Source: Alphaproteobacteria bacterium (GTDB lineage: Bacteria > Pseudomonadota > Alphaproteobacteria > Sphingomonadales > Emcibacteraceae). From it: a stretch of 64,000 bases of DNA. This document shows positions 28,001 to 36,986 of this stretch, piece after piece (position 1 is the first letter of the stretch; the number at the start of each line of letters is the position of its first letter). The DNA is taken from contig JAGREE010000007.1 in NCBI GenBank assembly GCA_020446675.1, positions 53,753 through 117,752 on the forward strand. The letters are read 5' to 3'. Both the position numbers and the translations under genes were made by a program. A model generated the notes under the pieces. It saw nothing but the letters and a program-made list of their open reading frames with translations, searched no databases and was not told the DNA's origin.

Positions 28001-29131
28001 TTATTCTTCTGTTAACAGGATAAAGCTTACCCCGGCAAGCCCGAATAACAGAAACGGAAGCCATGCAGCAACAATCGGCGGAACTGCCCCATATTGTCCC
28101 AGAGCGATAAAGAGATTATTGACCACAAAAAAACCAAACCCCATGGAAAGTGTAATTAAAATCCGCCCAAGCAGATTACCGCCACGATGAAGACCAAAAG
28201 CGGCAAGCCCGGCTAGCAGTGGCATCAGTAAAGTACTTAATGGGGATACAAATTTCTGATAAAGCATGGTTCTAAGATTTGCCGTATCATGGCCTTCGGA
28301 TTGTAACTGGCTGATGGCCCGACGCAGACGGGGAAGATTAACCTGATCCGCGACGATCGCCAGTGATATAAACCGTTCCGGCGGAATTGTTGTAATCCAG
28401 TCCATATTTTCGAGCACATTGATTTTTAACGTTTTCAGGTCAAAGTCAATAACACCGTAAAGTTTCCAGCTGTCATTTCTGTACACGGCAAAATCAGCCT
28501 TGATGATATTGGTTATATTTTTATCCTGGTCTCTAATATACTGCGTCACCTGATCGAGCAGCAAAATACTACCATTTCTGTTGGCGCTTTCCGCTTTGAC
28601 AAGATTCTGGCCATCGGTCACCCAGGTGTCATAAACGGAATCAGGGGCCGGCGGTATATCAGCGGCAAATTTATTGGCTTCCCAGTTTCTAAGCTCTCCA
28701 CGTGCATGAACTGTTACCATTTCTGAAAAAACAAAATTCACTGCACCGATCAATAATGAAACCGCCATCAGCGGCACCAGTATCCGAAAGGCAGACCACC
28801 CCGCAGTTTTCATAATCACAATTTCACTATTTACATTGAGCACCGATAGAGTAAGGATCGATGACAGCAAAGCGACAAAAGGTGAAAATAAGGAAATCAG
28901 ATGCGGACTTCTCAAGGTCACATATCGCCATAAATCGGCATAAACAGCGCCTTCGCCAGCAAGAATTTCATCGGATTTAGCCAGCAGGTCAAGCATCTGT
29001 AATGTAGCGATTAGACCGGCAAGTATTATGATATAGCGAACAGCAAAGATTTTTGCCAGATAAACATCCATACTTCCAGGGCTGAATATTTTGCCAAAAT
29101 GTCCACCATAACTCATCACCCGCTCAACCAT
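28001..29131 (-). CDS. lptG: LptG-type lipid export permease
   Basis: A 376-residue member of the LptF/LptG family: an N-terminal pair of membrane helices with a conserved arginine (YLAKIFAVRYIIILAGLIAT), a periplasmic beta-jellyroll of about 170 residues, and three to four C-terminal helices (MGFGFFVVNNLFIALGQYGA). With LptF and LptB it extracts lipopolysaccharide from the inner membrane. Its ATG overlaps the lptF stop by one base. The downstream genes are not the usual lptD/surA set but an N-acyltransferase that may act in ceramide synthesis, so a sphingolipid substrate should be considered. Confidence 0.9.
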   Translation of the reverse strand: MVERVMSYGGHFGKIFSPGSMDVYLAKIFAVRYIIILAGLIATLQMLDLLAKSDEILAGEGAVYADLWRYVTLRSPHLISLFSPFVALLSSILTLSVLNVNSEIVIMKTAGWSAFRILVPLMAVSLLIGAVNFVFSEMVTVHARGELRNWEANKFAADIPPAPDSVYDTWVTDGQNLVKAESANRNGSILLLDQVTQYIRDQDKNITNIIKADFAVYRNDSWKLYGVIDFDLKTLKINVLENMDWITTIPPERFISLAIVADQVNLPRLRRAISQLQSEGHDTANLRTMLYQKFVSPLSTLLMPLLAGLAAFGLHRGGNLLGRILITLSMGFGFFVVNNLFIALGQYGAVPPIVAAWLPFLLFGLAGVSFILLTEE

Positions 29132-30306
29132 TAGCTTGAAGTCCTCACGCGTTTAATCAGTTTGGTGAAAAACTCGACTATAATATCGGAAACCATTTCA
29201 AGAGTTCGTAGCGGTACACCACCGACTGTATAGGCACCAATGTAATAGAGCCTAGCTGTTACAGCAATAAAGATGGCTGTGGGCACCCATATAGTCAGCC
29301 ATGGGCTAAAGCTACCGTCAGCAGCAAAATCAAGGCCGAATTCAAGGACTTTATGATAAAGTAGCAAAATGAATACCCCGACTGAAATGCCGAGTGCTCT
29401 TCCGGATCTTTTGGCAACCAGTCCTAATGGCACAGCAAGAAAGGGGACGATTAAAATGGAAAGAGCCCTCGCAATCCGGGAATGCAGTGTCGCAATGATA
29501 GCTGTATTACCGCTATGTCTTTGTTGCCATAATTCATTAAAAGTCATTTCCGCGGCATCATCACCGCGGTTTCTGAATTGTTCAAACATTGGCACTTCAA
29601 GAGGCAGGTCATGCATATCAAAATTTAAAATACGTGGTCTGTTCTGGCTGGTATCAAAATCAATCAGCGTCCCGTCAAAGAGCCGCAAAATAATATATTT
29701 TTGATCGGGTGAGGCGTAAAAGCTGCCTTTTTTTGCACTGACAGAGTATATATGCCCATCGGGTTCTTCTTTCTGTGCAAAAATATCAAGAAGCTCGCGT
29801 CCTGAATTTTGAGATTCTTCTATACGTAGTGTCAATCCTTTACCCAGATTGGTAAACTCATTGGATTTAATCGCTGCACCAAGGGCACCACTGCGGACAT
29901 CAAAAATCAGTTCCTCATAAGCATATTTGGTATAGGGCTGGACAAAACCGACAACAAGAATATTGACAAGCAGAAGCAGAATTGCCAGAAAAATTGGCAT
30001 TAATAGTAATCTGTGAAGACTGATACCACAGGAAAGCAAAGCATCCAGTTCACTGCTTAAAGCGAATTTTCGGATGGCCAGTAAGACCCCGAGGAACATT
30101 GCCAGCGGAATTACGAGGGTTAGGTATTGCGGCATCAGGTTCCCCAACATCTGCCAGACAACATCAATTGGCCCGCCCTGGTTAATGACGAAATCGAACA
30201 GGGAAAGCATTTTTTCAAGCAAAAGCAGCAGTGCAGAAATGCCCAATGTGGCCACCAGAGGCACAATCGTACTTTTCAGAACATAAAAATCAATTTTGTT
30301 AAACAT
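29131..30306 (-). CDS. lptF: LptF-type lipid export permease
   Basis: A 391-residue permease with the same plan as its neighbour: TM1 (IVPLVATLGISALLLLLEKM), TM2 and TM3 around LGNLMPQYLTLVIPLAMFLG with the family's short LSSELDALLSCGIS loop, a periplasmic domain with FTNLGKGLTLRIEE, and C-terminal helices from about 275. It is the first gene of a five-gene transcript. About 180 A+T-rich bases separate it from the divergent lipid-kinase-like gene. Confidence 0.92.
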   Translation of the reverse strand: MFNKIDFYVLKSTIVPLVATLGISALLLLLEKMLSLFDFVINQGGPIDVVWQMLGNLMPQYLTLVIPLAMFLGVLLAIRKFALSSELDALLSCGISLHRLLLMPIFLAILLLLVNILVVGFVQPYTKYAYEELIFDVRSGALGAAIKSNEFTNLGKGLTLRIEESQNSGRELLDIFAQKEEPDGHIYSVSAKKGSFYASPDQKYIILRLFDGTLIDFDTSQNRPRILNFDMHDLPLEVPMFEQFRNRGDDAAEMTFNELWQQRHSGNTAIIATLHSRIARALSILIVPFLAVPLGLVAKRSGRALGISVGVFILLLYHKVLEFGLDFAADGSFSPWLTIWVPTAIFIAVTARLYYIGAYTVGGVPLRTLEMVSDIIVEFFTKLIKRVRTSS

Positions 30307-30487
30307 AAATGGGGCTTTGCCTGATTATTGCCTTGTGTTCTTTCTATAGCTCATTTATGGCTAAGTATATTAATATTTTATAACAGTATTGTAGAAAATA
30401 ATGTCGAATTAATAAATGTTTTTTCTTATGACGGATATTTATGGTCAATATAGGGCAAAATAAATTATTAATGCGTCAGTTAAGATA

Positions 30488-31498
30488 TTGATTGCTGATA
30501 AAAAAATACAGAAGTTAACTGGGATAATTAAGTTGGATTTGATCGCTATTTTGAGTAGCCCTGACTCATTTCACAATAAAAGTGAAATGGATAAAATCAG
30601 GAATATCATTAAAGAGGAAGGTTCAGGGATCATTCACTATGAGGTGAAGAATTTTGCTGATATTGGAGAAGCTTTGTCGAGATTTCACCAATGTAATGTG
30701 AAAGCAATCATTATTGTGGGTGGCCAGGCATTATCATCAGCGACTTTTGAATATTTAATTGATAAAAAGCCGTTCGGTGAAACTCAAATTCCAATTTCCG
30801 TTCTTTCCGGTGATGATGAAAGATTTATCGCCCAAAGCTTTGGCGCCACATCAAACCATGCTCATCAGGATCTCAAGAATATCCTTCGAAAACATAAAAC
30901 AGGACGCTTACTTGATCATACAGTGAAAACACCATTGATCAAGGTAGAAGGGGTCATGCATGTTGGTAAATTATATGGACTTTATTTCTGCACGGGAGAG
31001 ATTGTCAGCAGAAGATCCCTTTTTCAGAGAACATTGCATAGAACGGGCATTCGACATGTCATTCAGAATTATACAACGATCATTTCCCTCCTTTATAAAG
31101 CATATTTAAGCTCAAGACGTTCGGATGATATAAATGATATGATCCGCATAAACCGGAACCAGAGAGGGGCTGTCGTAGGGCGCTATTTTATGGTTCTGCT
31201 CAGCAGTCTGGACTGGATTTTTCTTGGAACCAGACTTCCGCATAGGCATAAGGCCAATAGCATGAATTTCTTAAGTGTGGAAAATACCAAAGATGCCATT
31301 ATGAGTACCGGAAAAAGAATGATGAAGGGTAGCTATGGTGAAAGAATGCTCCCCGGACATGTTATGGCAGAAATTGAACATGCAAGGCTTGTTTTTAATA
31401 AGAAATTTGTCGTTGACGGCTGTTTTTATGAAACCGGTTCAAGCGGGGAACTGCTTATTTCCGCTGCCGAAGATTTAACATTTATCCGTATTGATTAG
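30488..31498 (+). CDS. Diverged diacylglycerol/sphingoid kinase-like protein
   Basis: A 336-residue protein that follows the DAGK-catalytic fold. The glycine-rich nucleotide loop, normally GGDGT, reads IIIVGGQALSSATFEYL (near 80), lacking the usual Asp; the next block PISVLSGDDERFIAQSFGAT corresponds to the LPGGT..N..A segment; the C-terminal FVVDGCFYE replaces the usual DGE. It may be a pseudo-kinase, or use other residues. Placed between two groups of likely ceramide genes, it could be a relative of the ceramide kinase in Caulobacter's phosphoglycerate-ceramide pathway. Its stop overlaps that of convergent serine palmitoyltransferase. Confidence 0.65.
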   Translation: MIADKKIQKLTGIIKLDLIAILSSPDSFHNKSEMDKIRNIIKEEGSGIIHYEVKNFADIGEALSRFHQCNVKAIIIVGGQALSSATFEYLIDKKPFGETQIPISVLSGDDERFIAQSFGATSNHAHQDLKNILRKHKTGRLLDHTVKTPLIKVEGVMHVGKLYGLYFCTGEIVSRRSLFQRTLHRTGIRHVIQNYTTIISLLYKAYLSSRRSDDINDMIRINRNQRGAVVGRYFMVLLSSLDWIFLGTRLPHRHKANSMNFLSVENTKDAIMSTGKRMMKGSYGERMLPGHVMAEIEHARLVFNKKFVVDGCFYETGSSGELLISAAEDLTFIRID

Positions 31499-32703
31499 CC
31501 TAAAACGTTCAGTTTATTGCCGACAGCAATAAATTTTTCCAGCATATAATCTATTTGTTCAAACGAATGCGCGGCAGAAAGACTGCACCGCATAAGGTTA
31601 AGGCCGTTTGGTGTTGCCGGTGGTACAGCCAGATTTACATAAACGCCTTCTTTCATCATATTCTGCCAGTAGGCGATGGCTGTTTGCTTATCGTCTATGA
31701 TGATCGCGGCGATCGGGCTTTCTCCCGTCGTTCCCATATTAAAACCGGCATTAGCCAAACCTTTATTAAGCCGCATTGAATTTTCGAGCAATTTGACGCG
31801 CAAATTACTGTCTTTTATAAGTTCCAGAGCCTTAGTGGCAGATGCAACCACCGATGGAGGCAGTGATGCTGTAAAGACATAAGGACGACAAACCAGTCTT
31901 AATGTTTCAAATTTAGGATGATTTGAGACACAATATCCGCCAACGGTGCCAACGCTTTTGCTGAATGTGCCGACAGTAAAGTCCACAAGATGCTCAACAT
32001 TTTGCTCCTGAGCAACGCCACGCCCGGTTTTACCAAAAACACCAATTGAATGGGCTTCATCAACTAATACAAAGGCATCATGTTTTTTTGCAGCTGTTGC
32101 CAGTTCCTTAATTGGTGCCTGATCACCAAGCATGCTGTAAACGCCTTCAATAACGACAAGAATTCCGGCATCCGGATCTTTTCGTCTTATTCGCGCCAGC
32201 CGTTTTTCAAGATCTTCCGGGTTATTATGGGCGAAGCGAACGACAGTTGCATTTCCCATTGCACAGCCATCATATATACTCGCATGACTGTCGGCATCGA
32301 TGACCACATAATCTTTTGGGCCGGCCACAGTTGAAATGACACCTAAATTTGCCTGATAACCCGTTGAAAAAACAATGGCATGTTTGGCGTCATAGAAATC
32401 TTTCAGGGTTTCCTCAAGTTTTTTATGACCGTAATAGGTACCGTTTAATACGCGTGAACCTGTTGTGCCAGTGCCAAAACTGTTTAAAGCCTCCTCGGCT
32501 GCTTTAATACATTCCTGATTGTAGGTCATGCCCATATAGTTGTTGGTGCCGGCAAGAATGGTTTTTTTGCCGTTGATGATAGCTTCGGTGGGAGAAATCA
32601 CAGCATCCATGCTGACCGTGAAGGGGTTTAATTCTCCACTTTCTGCAAGTTTTTTATACTCAGCAAGGATGTTATCGAATTTATCAAAAAGGTCATGGGT
32701 CAT
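31495..32703 (-). CDS. spt: Serine palmitoyltransferase
   Basis: A 402-residue alpha-oxoamine synthase. It carries NNYMGMTYNQ, GTGTTGSRVLNGTYYGHKKL, DADSHASIYDG with the substrate histidine, LVDEAHSIGVFG, and the PLP lysine in VGTFSKSVGTVGGYCVSNHP. The last stretch through RLVCRPYVFTASLPPSVVAS is characteristic of Sphingomonas-type soluble serine palmitoyltransferase rather than of AONS/KBL paralogues. It condenses serine with a fatty acyl thioester to 3-oxosphinganine, the first step of sphingolipid synthesis. It sits 25 bases after an acyl carrier protein gene, which probably supplies the acyl group. Confidence 0.9.
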   Translation of the reverse strand: MTHDLFDKFDNILAEYKKLAESGELNPFTVSMDAVISPTEAIINGKKTILAGTNNYMGMTYNQECIKAAEEALNSFGTGTTGSRVLNGTYYGHKKLEETLKDFYDAKHAIVFSTGYQANLGVISTVAGPKDYVVIDADSHASIYDGCAMGNATVVRFAHNNPEDLEKRLARIRRKDPDAGILVVIEGVYSMLGDQAPIKELATAAKKHDAFVLVDEAHSIGVFGKTGRGVAQEQNVEHLVDFTVGTFSKSVGTVGGYCVSNHPKFETLRLVCRPYVFTASLPPSVVASATKALELIKDSNLRVKLLENSMRLNKGLANAGFNMGTTGESPIAAIIIDDKQTAIAYWQNMMKEGVYVNLAVPPATPNGLNLMRCSLSAAHSFEQIDYMLEKFIAVGNKLNVLG

Positions 32704-32727
32704 GGGATATGTTTTTTCCGCTAAAAA

Positions 32728-32982
32728 TTAATTTTCTTCGTCAAGAATTCTTTTTATGGCTTCGGAGACTTGTCCAACGGTTTCAAGGTCAGGAAGTATA
32801 TTTAGCGGTACAGTTACATCAAAATGATCTTCAATAGCTGCGAGCATATCCATAACTGAAAGAGAATCCAGTTCGAGATCAGAGGCAAAAGTAGTGTCAG
32901 CACTTATGGAAACGCCCTTTTTATTAAATGGGGCCATAAGCCCACAAATCTGATCTAAAATTTCTGTAGTATCAAGTGTCAT
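32728..32982 (-). CDS. Acyl carrier protein, sphingolipid-associated
   Basis: An 84-residue acyl carrier protein with the phosphopantetheine serine in LELDSLSVMD (near residue 40) and the usual acidic helices. It is separate from the housekeeping acpP and lies directly ahead of serine palmitoyltransferase, as in Caulobacter and Sphingomonas sphingolipid loci, where a dedicated ACP delivers the acyl chain. It needs a 4'-phosphopantetheinyl transferase; an acpS gene is at 59262. Confidence 0.9.
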   Translation of the reverse strand: MTLDTTEILDQICGLMAPFNKKGVSISADTTFASDLELDSLSVMDMLAAIEDHFDVTVPLNILPDLETVGQVSEAIKRILDEEN

Positions 32983-33050
32983 CTTTGTACCTTTGTTTCG
33001 GGTGGCTAACTTACAGAATATGTCTGTTAAAATCCATTAGAAAATGCGCT

Positions 33051-33983
33051 TTATATATATTCGTTCTTTTTGTACCAGTCGAGTGTTTGTTTTAAACCTT
33101 CCTCTAAATCATATTCAATGATGTTATTGTCACTTGGGATACACATATGAGGATTACAAACCCAGTCTGGATGGCAAATTTCATTCACTTTTTTTGCGGA
33201 TAACATTGGTGAATACCCAAATATTCGTCCACTTATGGTATTTATATGGCCGGCAGATTTTAAAATGAATTTGGGCGTCGTGATTTTTAAAGGTGATACC
33301 TGCATAATTGAAGCAGCAGTATTATAAAAATATTCATGTGTATAGCCGCCCAGTTGACCATCATCAACTTCTAGAATTTGACTAAAAAATCGCTCATTTT
33401 CAAATGTTGTAATAATCGAATTAACAAGATCACTTACATGTATCCACGAAACGCGGTTTTTACGATTTCCCGGAAATATGGCCAGCCCAGACTTTACCAT
33501 TTTAAATATTTTGAGTGTTTCAGTGTCTCCGGGGCCATAAATTCCTGGTGGTCTGATAATCGTCCAGTTTAATGATAAATCATTATTTTTAAGTTCTTCT
33601 TCACCCATAAATTTACTTACCGCATAGTCAGATAAATGGGGTTCACGTGCAGCAAGTGATGAAATTTGAATGAAATGATCAGGTTTATTATCAGGATTTA
33701 TGGCACCAAGAATATTTGACACGGCAACAGAGTTGGCTTTTAAAAAGTCCTGTTTATTCATTGCCTTAACCAATCCCGCCACATTTATTATGATATCTGC
33801 ATTCGCGCATAATTCTTTAAGTGCGGCCTGATCGCCAAGATCAGCATTTATCCAATTTACATTATTAATAGGGTGTTGAGGGCGCCGTGTTAAGGCGTTA
33901 ACTTGAAATCCTCTTGTGAGCAGCTCTTTTAACAGATGTCCGCCAACAAAGCCTGTAGCGCCTGTTAAAGCAATTCTTTTCAC
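33051..33983 (-). CDS. NAD-dependent epimerase/dehydratase, candidate ceramide reductase
   Basis: A 310-residue extended short-chain reductase. The N-terminal nucleotide-binding loop is TGATGFVGGHLLKEL, followed by NADLGDQAALKELC and INVAGLVKAM. The catalytic tyrosine-lysine pair is in LSDYAVSKFMGEE (near 120-124), and RPPGIYGPGD follows. In Caulobacter the matching gene of the cluster (CerR) reduces 3-oxoceramide. Here it lies between the acyl-AMP ligase and ACP genes on one strand, in the matching context. Function is inferred from family and neighbours; a sugar epimerase is the alternative. Confidence 0.82.
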   Translation of the reverse strand: MKRIALTGATGFVGGHLLKELLTRGFQVNALTRRPQHPINNVNWINADLGDQAALKELCANADIIINVAGLVKAMNKQDFLKANSVAVSNILGAINPDNKPDHFIQISSLAAREPHLSDYAVSKFMGEEELKNNDLSLNWTIIRPPGIYGPGDTETLKIFKMVKSGLAIFPGNRKNRVSWIHVSDLVNSIITTFENERFFSQILEVDDGQLGGYTHEYFYNTAASIMQVSPLKITTPKFILKSAGHINTISGRIFGYSPMLSAKKVNEICHPDWVCNPHMCIPSDNNIIEYDLEEGLKQTLDWYKKNEYI

Positions 33984-34004
33984 TTTTCGATATTCCTAAA
34001 TAAG

Positions 34005-34042
34005 AAAACGCCAATCTAAATATTATGTAAGATTAGCGTTTT
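34005..34042 (-). terminator. Hairpin between acyl-AMP ligase and reductase genes
   Basis: Arms AAAACGCCAATCT (34005-34017) and AGATTAGCGTTTT (34030-34042), 13 bp with one mismatch, followed on the minus strand by TTTTCTTATTT. It may end or attenuate the ligase transcript, or process the message, since all four genes around it point the same way. Confidence 0.6.
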
Positions 34043-34069
34043 GATATCTAATTCGTCAATCAGGTAATT

Positions 34070-35806
34070 TTAGGTAAGCTGCCCTTCAAGATACTGCCTG
34101 CGGGCTTTTACCCTTGATAATTTTCCCGATGATGTGCGTGGAAGTGACCTTGGCGGGACCAAAATAACTTTTGGAGCTTTCCCGATTACGGCTTGGACTT
34201 CATGCTTAATTCTGTTTTCCAGATCAATTCGGTCTTCTTCATCACGTTTACGACATTGGACCAATATTGCCGGTATTTCTTCATTATTTTCGCCGGGAAT
34301 TGAAATAGCGGCACTGTCTCCGGACCGGAGTTCGGGTAATTTTTCCACGGCCCATTCAATGTCATGGGGCCAGTGATTCTTACCGTTAATGATGATCAGA
34401 TCTTTAATCCGACCGATAATATATAGGGAGCCATTAGCCATATAGCCGATGTCCCCTGTATCAAGCCATCCGTCTTCGGACAGGCACTGACGTGTTGCTT
34501 CCTCGTCCATATAATAGCCCACCATGACGCTTGGACCTCTAACACAGACACGCCCAATTTCCCGTTCAAGCAGTGCATCATCATGTTCATCACGGATTTC
34601 GAGTTCATATTCAGGAAGTGGCTTACCGCAATTGACAACTTCACGGTAATTTGCACCATTGCCGTTTAATTTATGATCCTGTACTGATTTTACATCACCA
34701 CTTAATACTTCTTCACTGACGAGGTCCACTTCATACCCTGAAAAGGCCGGCGCGAAACTAACAGCAAGAGTACATTCAGCCAGACCATAACTTGGCATAA
34801 AGGCTCTTTTATCAAAGCCACATTCTTTAAATGTTTCTGCAAAAATCTCCAAAACATTCGGGCGGATCATATCAGCACCAATTCCGGCGACACGCCAGCT
34901 TGATAGGTCAAGTCCCTCAAGGTCCGTGGAATTGGCGCGTCTGGCGCAAATCTCATATCCAAATGTCGGGCCAGAACACATTGTTCCCTTATTCTTGGAA
35001 ATCAGTTTAAGCCACTGCATAGGGCGTCTGGCAAAAGCTTCGGTCGCAAGATAATCAATGGATACCTGACAGGCAATCGGGGAAATAAGCATGCCAACAA
35101 GGCCCATATCATGATAAAATGGCAACCATGATACGGCGCGGTCATTGTCTTTAACTTCCATGCCGATTTTGCCGATGCCATAGCTGTTTGACATTAAGGA
35201 ACGATGTGTAACAGCAACACCATGGGGAAAACGCGTGCTTCCAGAAGAATACTGAAGATAAGCAAGATCGTCCGGTGTCACTTCAGGAAGGATTACATTT
35301 GCAATATCCTTTTCACTTGACTGTGCTTCAAATGTATCTGGTGTTCCAACAAAAACCATTTCGAGGCCATTTGTCGCTTCATCAAGAAGCGGCAGCATAT
35401 AAGCGGCAGACATTGCAACTGTTGCCCCACAGCTTTTCATTTGCTGATGAAGCTGTTCGGTATAACCCTCACGACCACCAAAGGATGTTGGAAGCGGTAG
35501 AGGAACCGGGAGTAAGCCGGCATATTGACAGCCAAGAAAATAACAAACAAAATCTTCATTGGTTTCAGCAATAAGAGCAACTCTGGAATTTTTTTCAATA
35601 CCAAAATGAACCAGTCTTCGGCCAATTTCCATAGATCGGTCTCTGACTTGTGTATATGTGATGCTGCTTTCCAGTTCCCCGCGTGGAGAATAGAAATTAA
35701 GGCCCCTTACGCCCTTGGCTGCGTAGTCCAGTGCTTCCAGTAGCGTATTGAATTCGGCATATTTTCGTGGAAGACCCGGGTCTAATGTTGGTGTAGGTTC
35801 AAGCAT
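34070..35806 (-). CDS. Fatty acyl-AMP ligase / acyl-ACP synthetase
   Basis: A 578-residue adenylate-forming enzyme of the FAAL type. Core motifs: LAYLQYSSGSTRFPHGVAVT (P-loop-like, near 190), SWLPFYHDMGLVG typical of FAALs, PSYGLAECTLAVSFAP, and GWLDTGDIGYMANGSLYIIG, then RIKDLIIINGKNHWPHDIEW. It activates a fatty acid and probably loads the adjacent ACP. A fatty acyl-ACP synthetase is one of the five ceramide genes described in Caulobacter. It is first in the order ligase - reductase - ACP - serine palmitoyltransferase. The 260 bases upstream hold no gene. Confidence 0.92.
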   Translation of the reverse strand: MLEPTPTLDPGLPRKYAEFNTLLEALDYAAKGVRGLNFYSPRGELESSITYTQVRDRSMEIGRRLVHFGIEKNSRVALIAETNEDFVCYFLGCQYAGLLPVPLPLPTSFGGREGYTEQLHQQMKSCGATVAMSAAYMLPLLDEATNGLEMVFVGTPDTFEAQSSEKDIANVILPEVTPDDLAYLQYSSGSTRFPHGVAVTHRSLMSNSYGIGKIGMEVKDNDRAVSWLPFYHDMGLVGMLISPIACQVSIDYLATEAFARRPMQWLKLISKNKGTMCSGPTFGYEICARRANSTDLEGLDLSSWRVAGIGADMIRPNVLEIFAETFKECGFDKRAFMPSYGLAECTLAVSFAPAFSGYEVDLVSEEVLSGDVKSVQDHKLNGNGANYREVVNCGKPLPEYELEIRDEHDDALLEREIGRVCVRGPSVMVGYYMDEEATRQCLSEDGWLDTGDIGYMANGSLYIIGRIKDLIIINGKNHWPHDIEWAVEKLPELRSGDSAAISIPGENNEEIPAILVQCRKRDEEDRIDLENRIKHEVQAVIGKAPKVILVPPRSLPRTSSGKLSRVKARRQYLEGQLT

Positions 35807-36064
35807 GTATGATTAATGTCACTCAGCTGTTTAAAAAAAGTTATGTGAAAAAGTCCAGAACTGAACTATTGGCTTTTCCCGTTTTTAAAAGTTTATCTTT
35901 AAAAATAACTCATTTGTCATATTTGTTTAATATATAATTCCACCTTCGATACATGCTGTTACATATAATCGCAAGTTATTTTTTATTTATTAGTACGCAT
36001 TTTACAGTGCGAATTGGTTTTTGCCAACTAATAAAAGAAGCGGTTGAAATATATATAATTTTAT

Positions 36065-36964
36065 CTATTTCCTGACCAGTGCCTTTTTTTTGATTTGAGA
36101 GACATAAATTCCCCCTGCAATAAAGAGAATGGCAAAGAAAGTTGTCGGTTTTAATGTTTCATCCAGAAATAGATATCCGGCCAGGACACCGACCAGTGGA
36201 ATGATGTAAGTGTTATAGGATACAAATGTAGATCCAGCAATTTGCGTGAAGACGACCATTACCATTGTGGTAATGCCCGTAGGGAGAATACCAAGATATA
36301 AGAGTGAGAGAATTTCAAGAGTGCCAAAATTTGTGAAACTTGGATGCTCAAGCAATAAAGCAAGTGGCCAAAGTAATACTGATGTTGTCGTCAGCATGAC
36401 AAATGATGTACGAATAGGATCTGTTTTAACATATCTTCGAATGAGGATGTTGGCGAGAGCATAGCCGAATGAAGCCACCATCATTGCAATAAGGGCATAA
36501 AATGCAAGATTGCCATGGTCACTGCTTATAAAAAGTGAATCGTAGAAGAGCACCAATATTCCGCAAATTCCACTGATGATGCCGACAAATCCCAGCAGGT
36601 TCATTTTTTCATCGTTGAAATGGGCCATAACGAACACCATAAGCGGGATTACGGACATACATATGGCGCCAGTCCCGGCATTTATGTAAAGCATCGCCCA
36701 GCTAATAAGTACAAAAGGGACCCCTGTTCCTATCAGGCCAATAATAGATCCTTTTATCCAGATTGAACTGTGGTTGGGTAGTTTTTCACCTTTTGAGAAA
36801 ATATAAATGGCGATAATCAGAGCACCAACAGAAATGCGCGATGCAGCAATAGTTATCGGAGGGACGGTGGGCGCAATCATTTTTAAAAATAAAAATGACA
36901 TACCCCAAACGCTGGAAAGGAATAATAAATATAAATAATGTGATAAGGGTCTATGCTCGGTCAT
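36065..36964 (-). CDS. EamA/DMT family transporter
   Basis: A 299-residue drug/metabolite transporter with ten hydrophobic segments and two EamA repeats. The N-terminal repeat opens YLYLLFLSSVWGMSFLFLKM with the typical small-residue/Trp motif; the second repeat starts near residue 150 (LAFYALIAMMVASFGYALAN). Members export amino acids, nucleotides or toxic metabolites; the substrate cannot be told. It is transcribed alone and is divergent from recX with 22 bases between starts. Confidence 0.9.
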   Translation of the reverse strand: MTEHRPLSHYLYLLFLSSVWGMSFLFLKMIAPTVPPITIAASRISVGALIIAIYIFSKGEKLPNHSSIWIKGSIIGLIGTGVPFVLISWAMLYINAGTGAICMSVIPLMVFVMAHFNDEKMNLLGFVGIISGICGILVLFYDSLFISSDHGNLAFYALIAMMVASFGYALANILIRRYVKTDPIRTSFVMLTTTSVLLWPLALLLEHPSFTNFGTLEILSLLYLGILPTGITTMVMVVFTQIAGSTFVSYNTYIIPLVGVLAGYLFLDETLKPTTFFAILFIAGGIYVSQIKKKALVRK

Positions 36965-36986
36965 TGGAAATGGTTAATCTCTGCAA

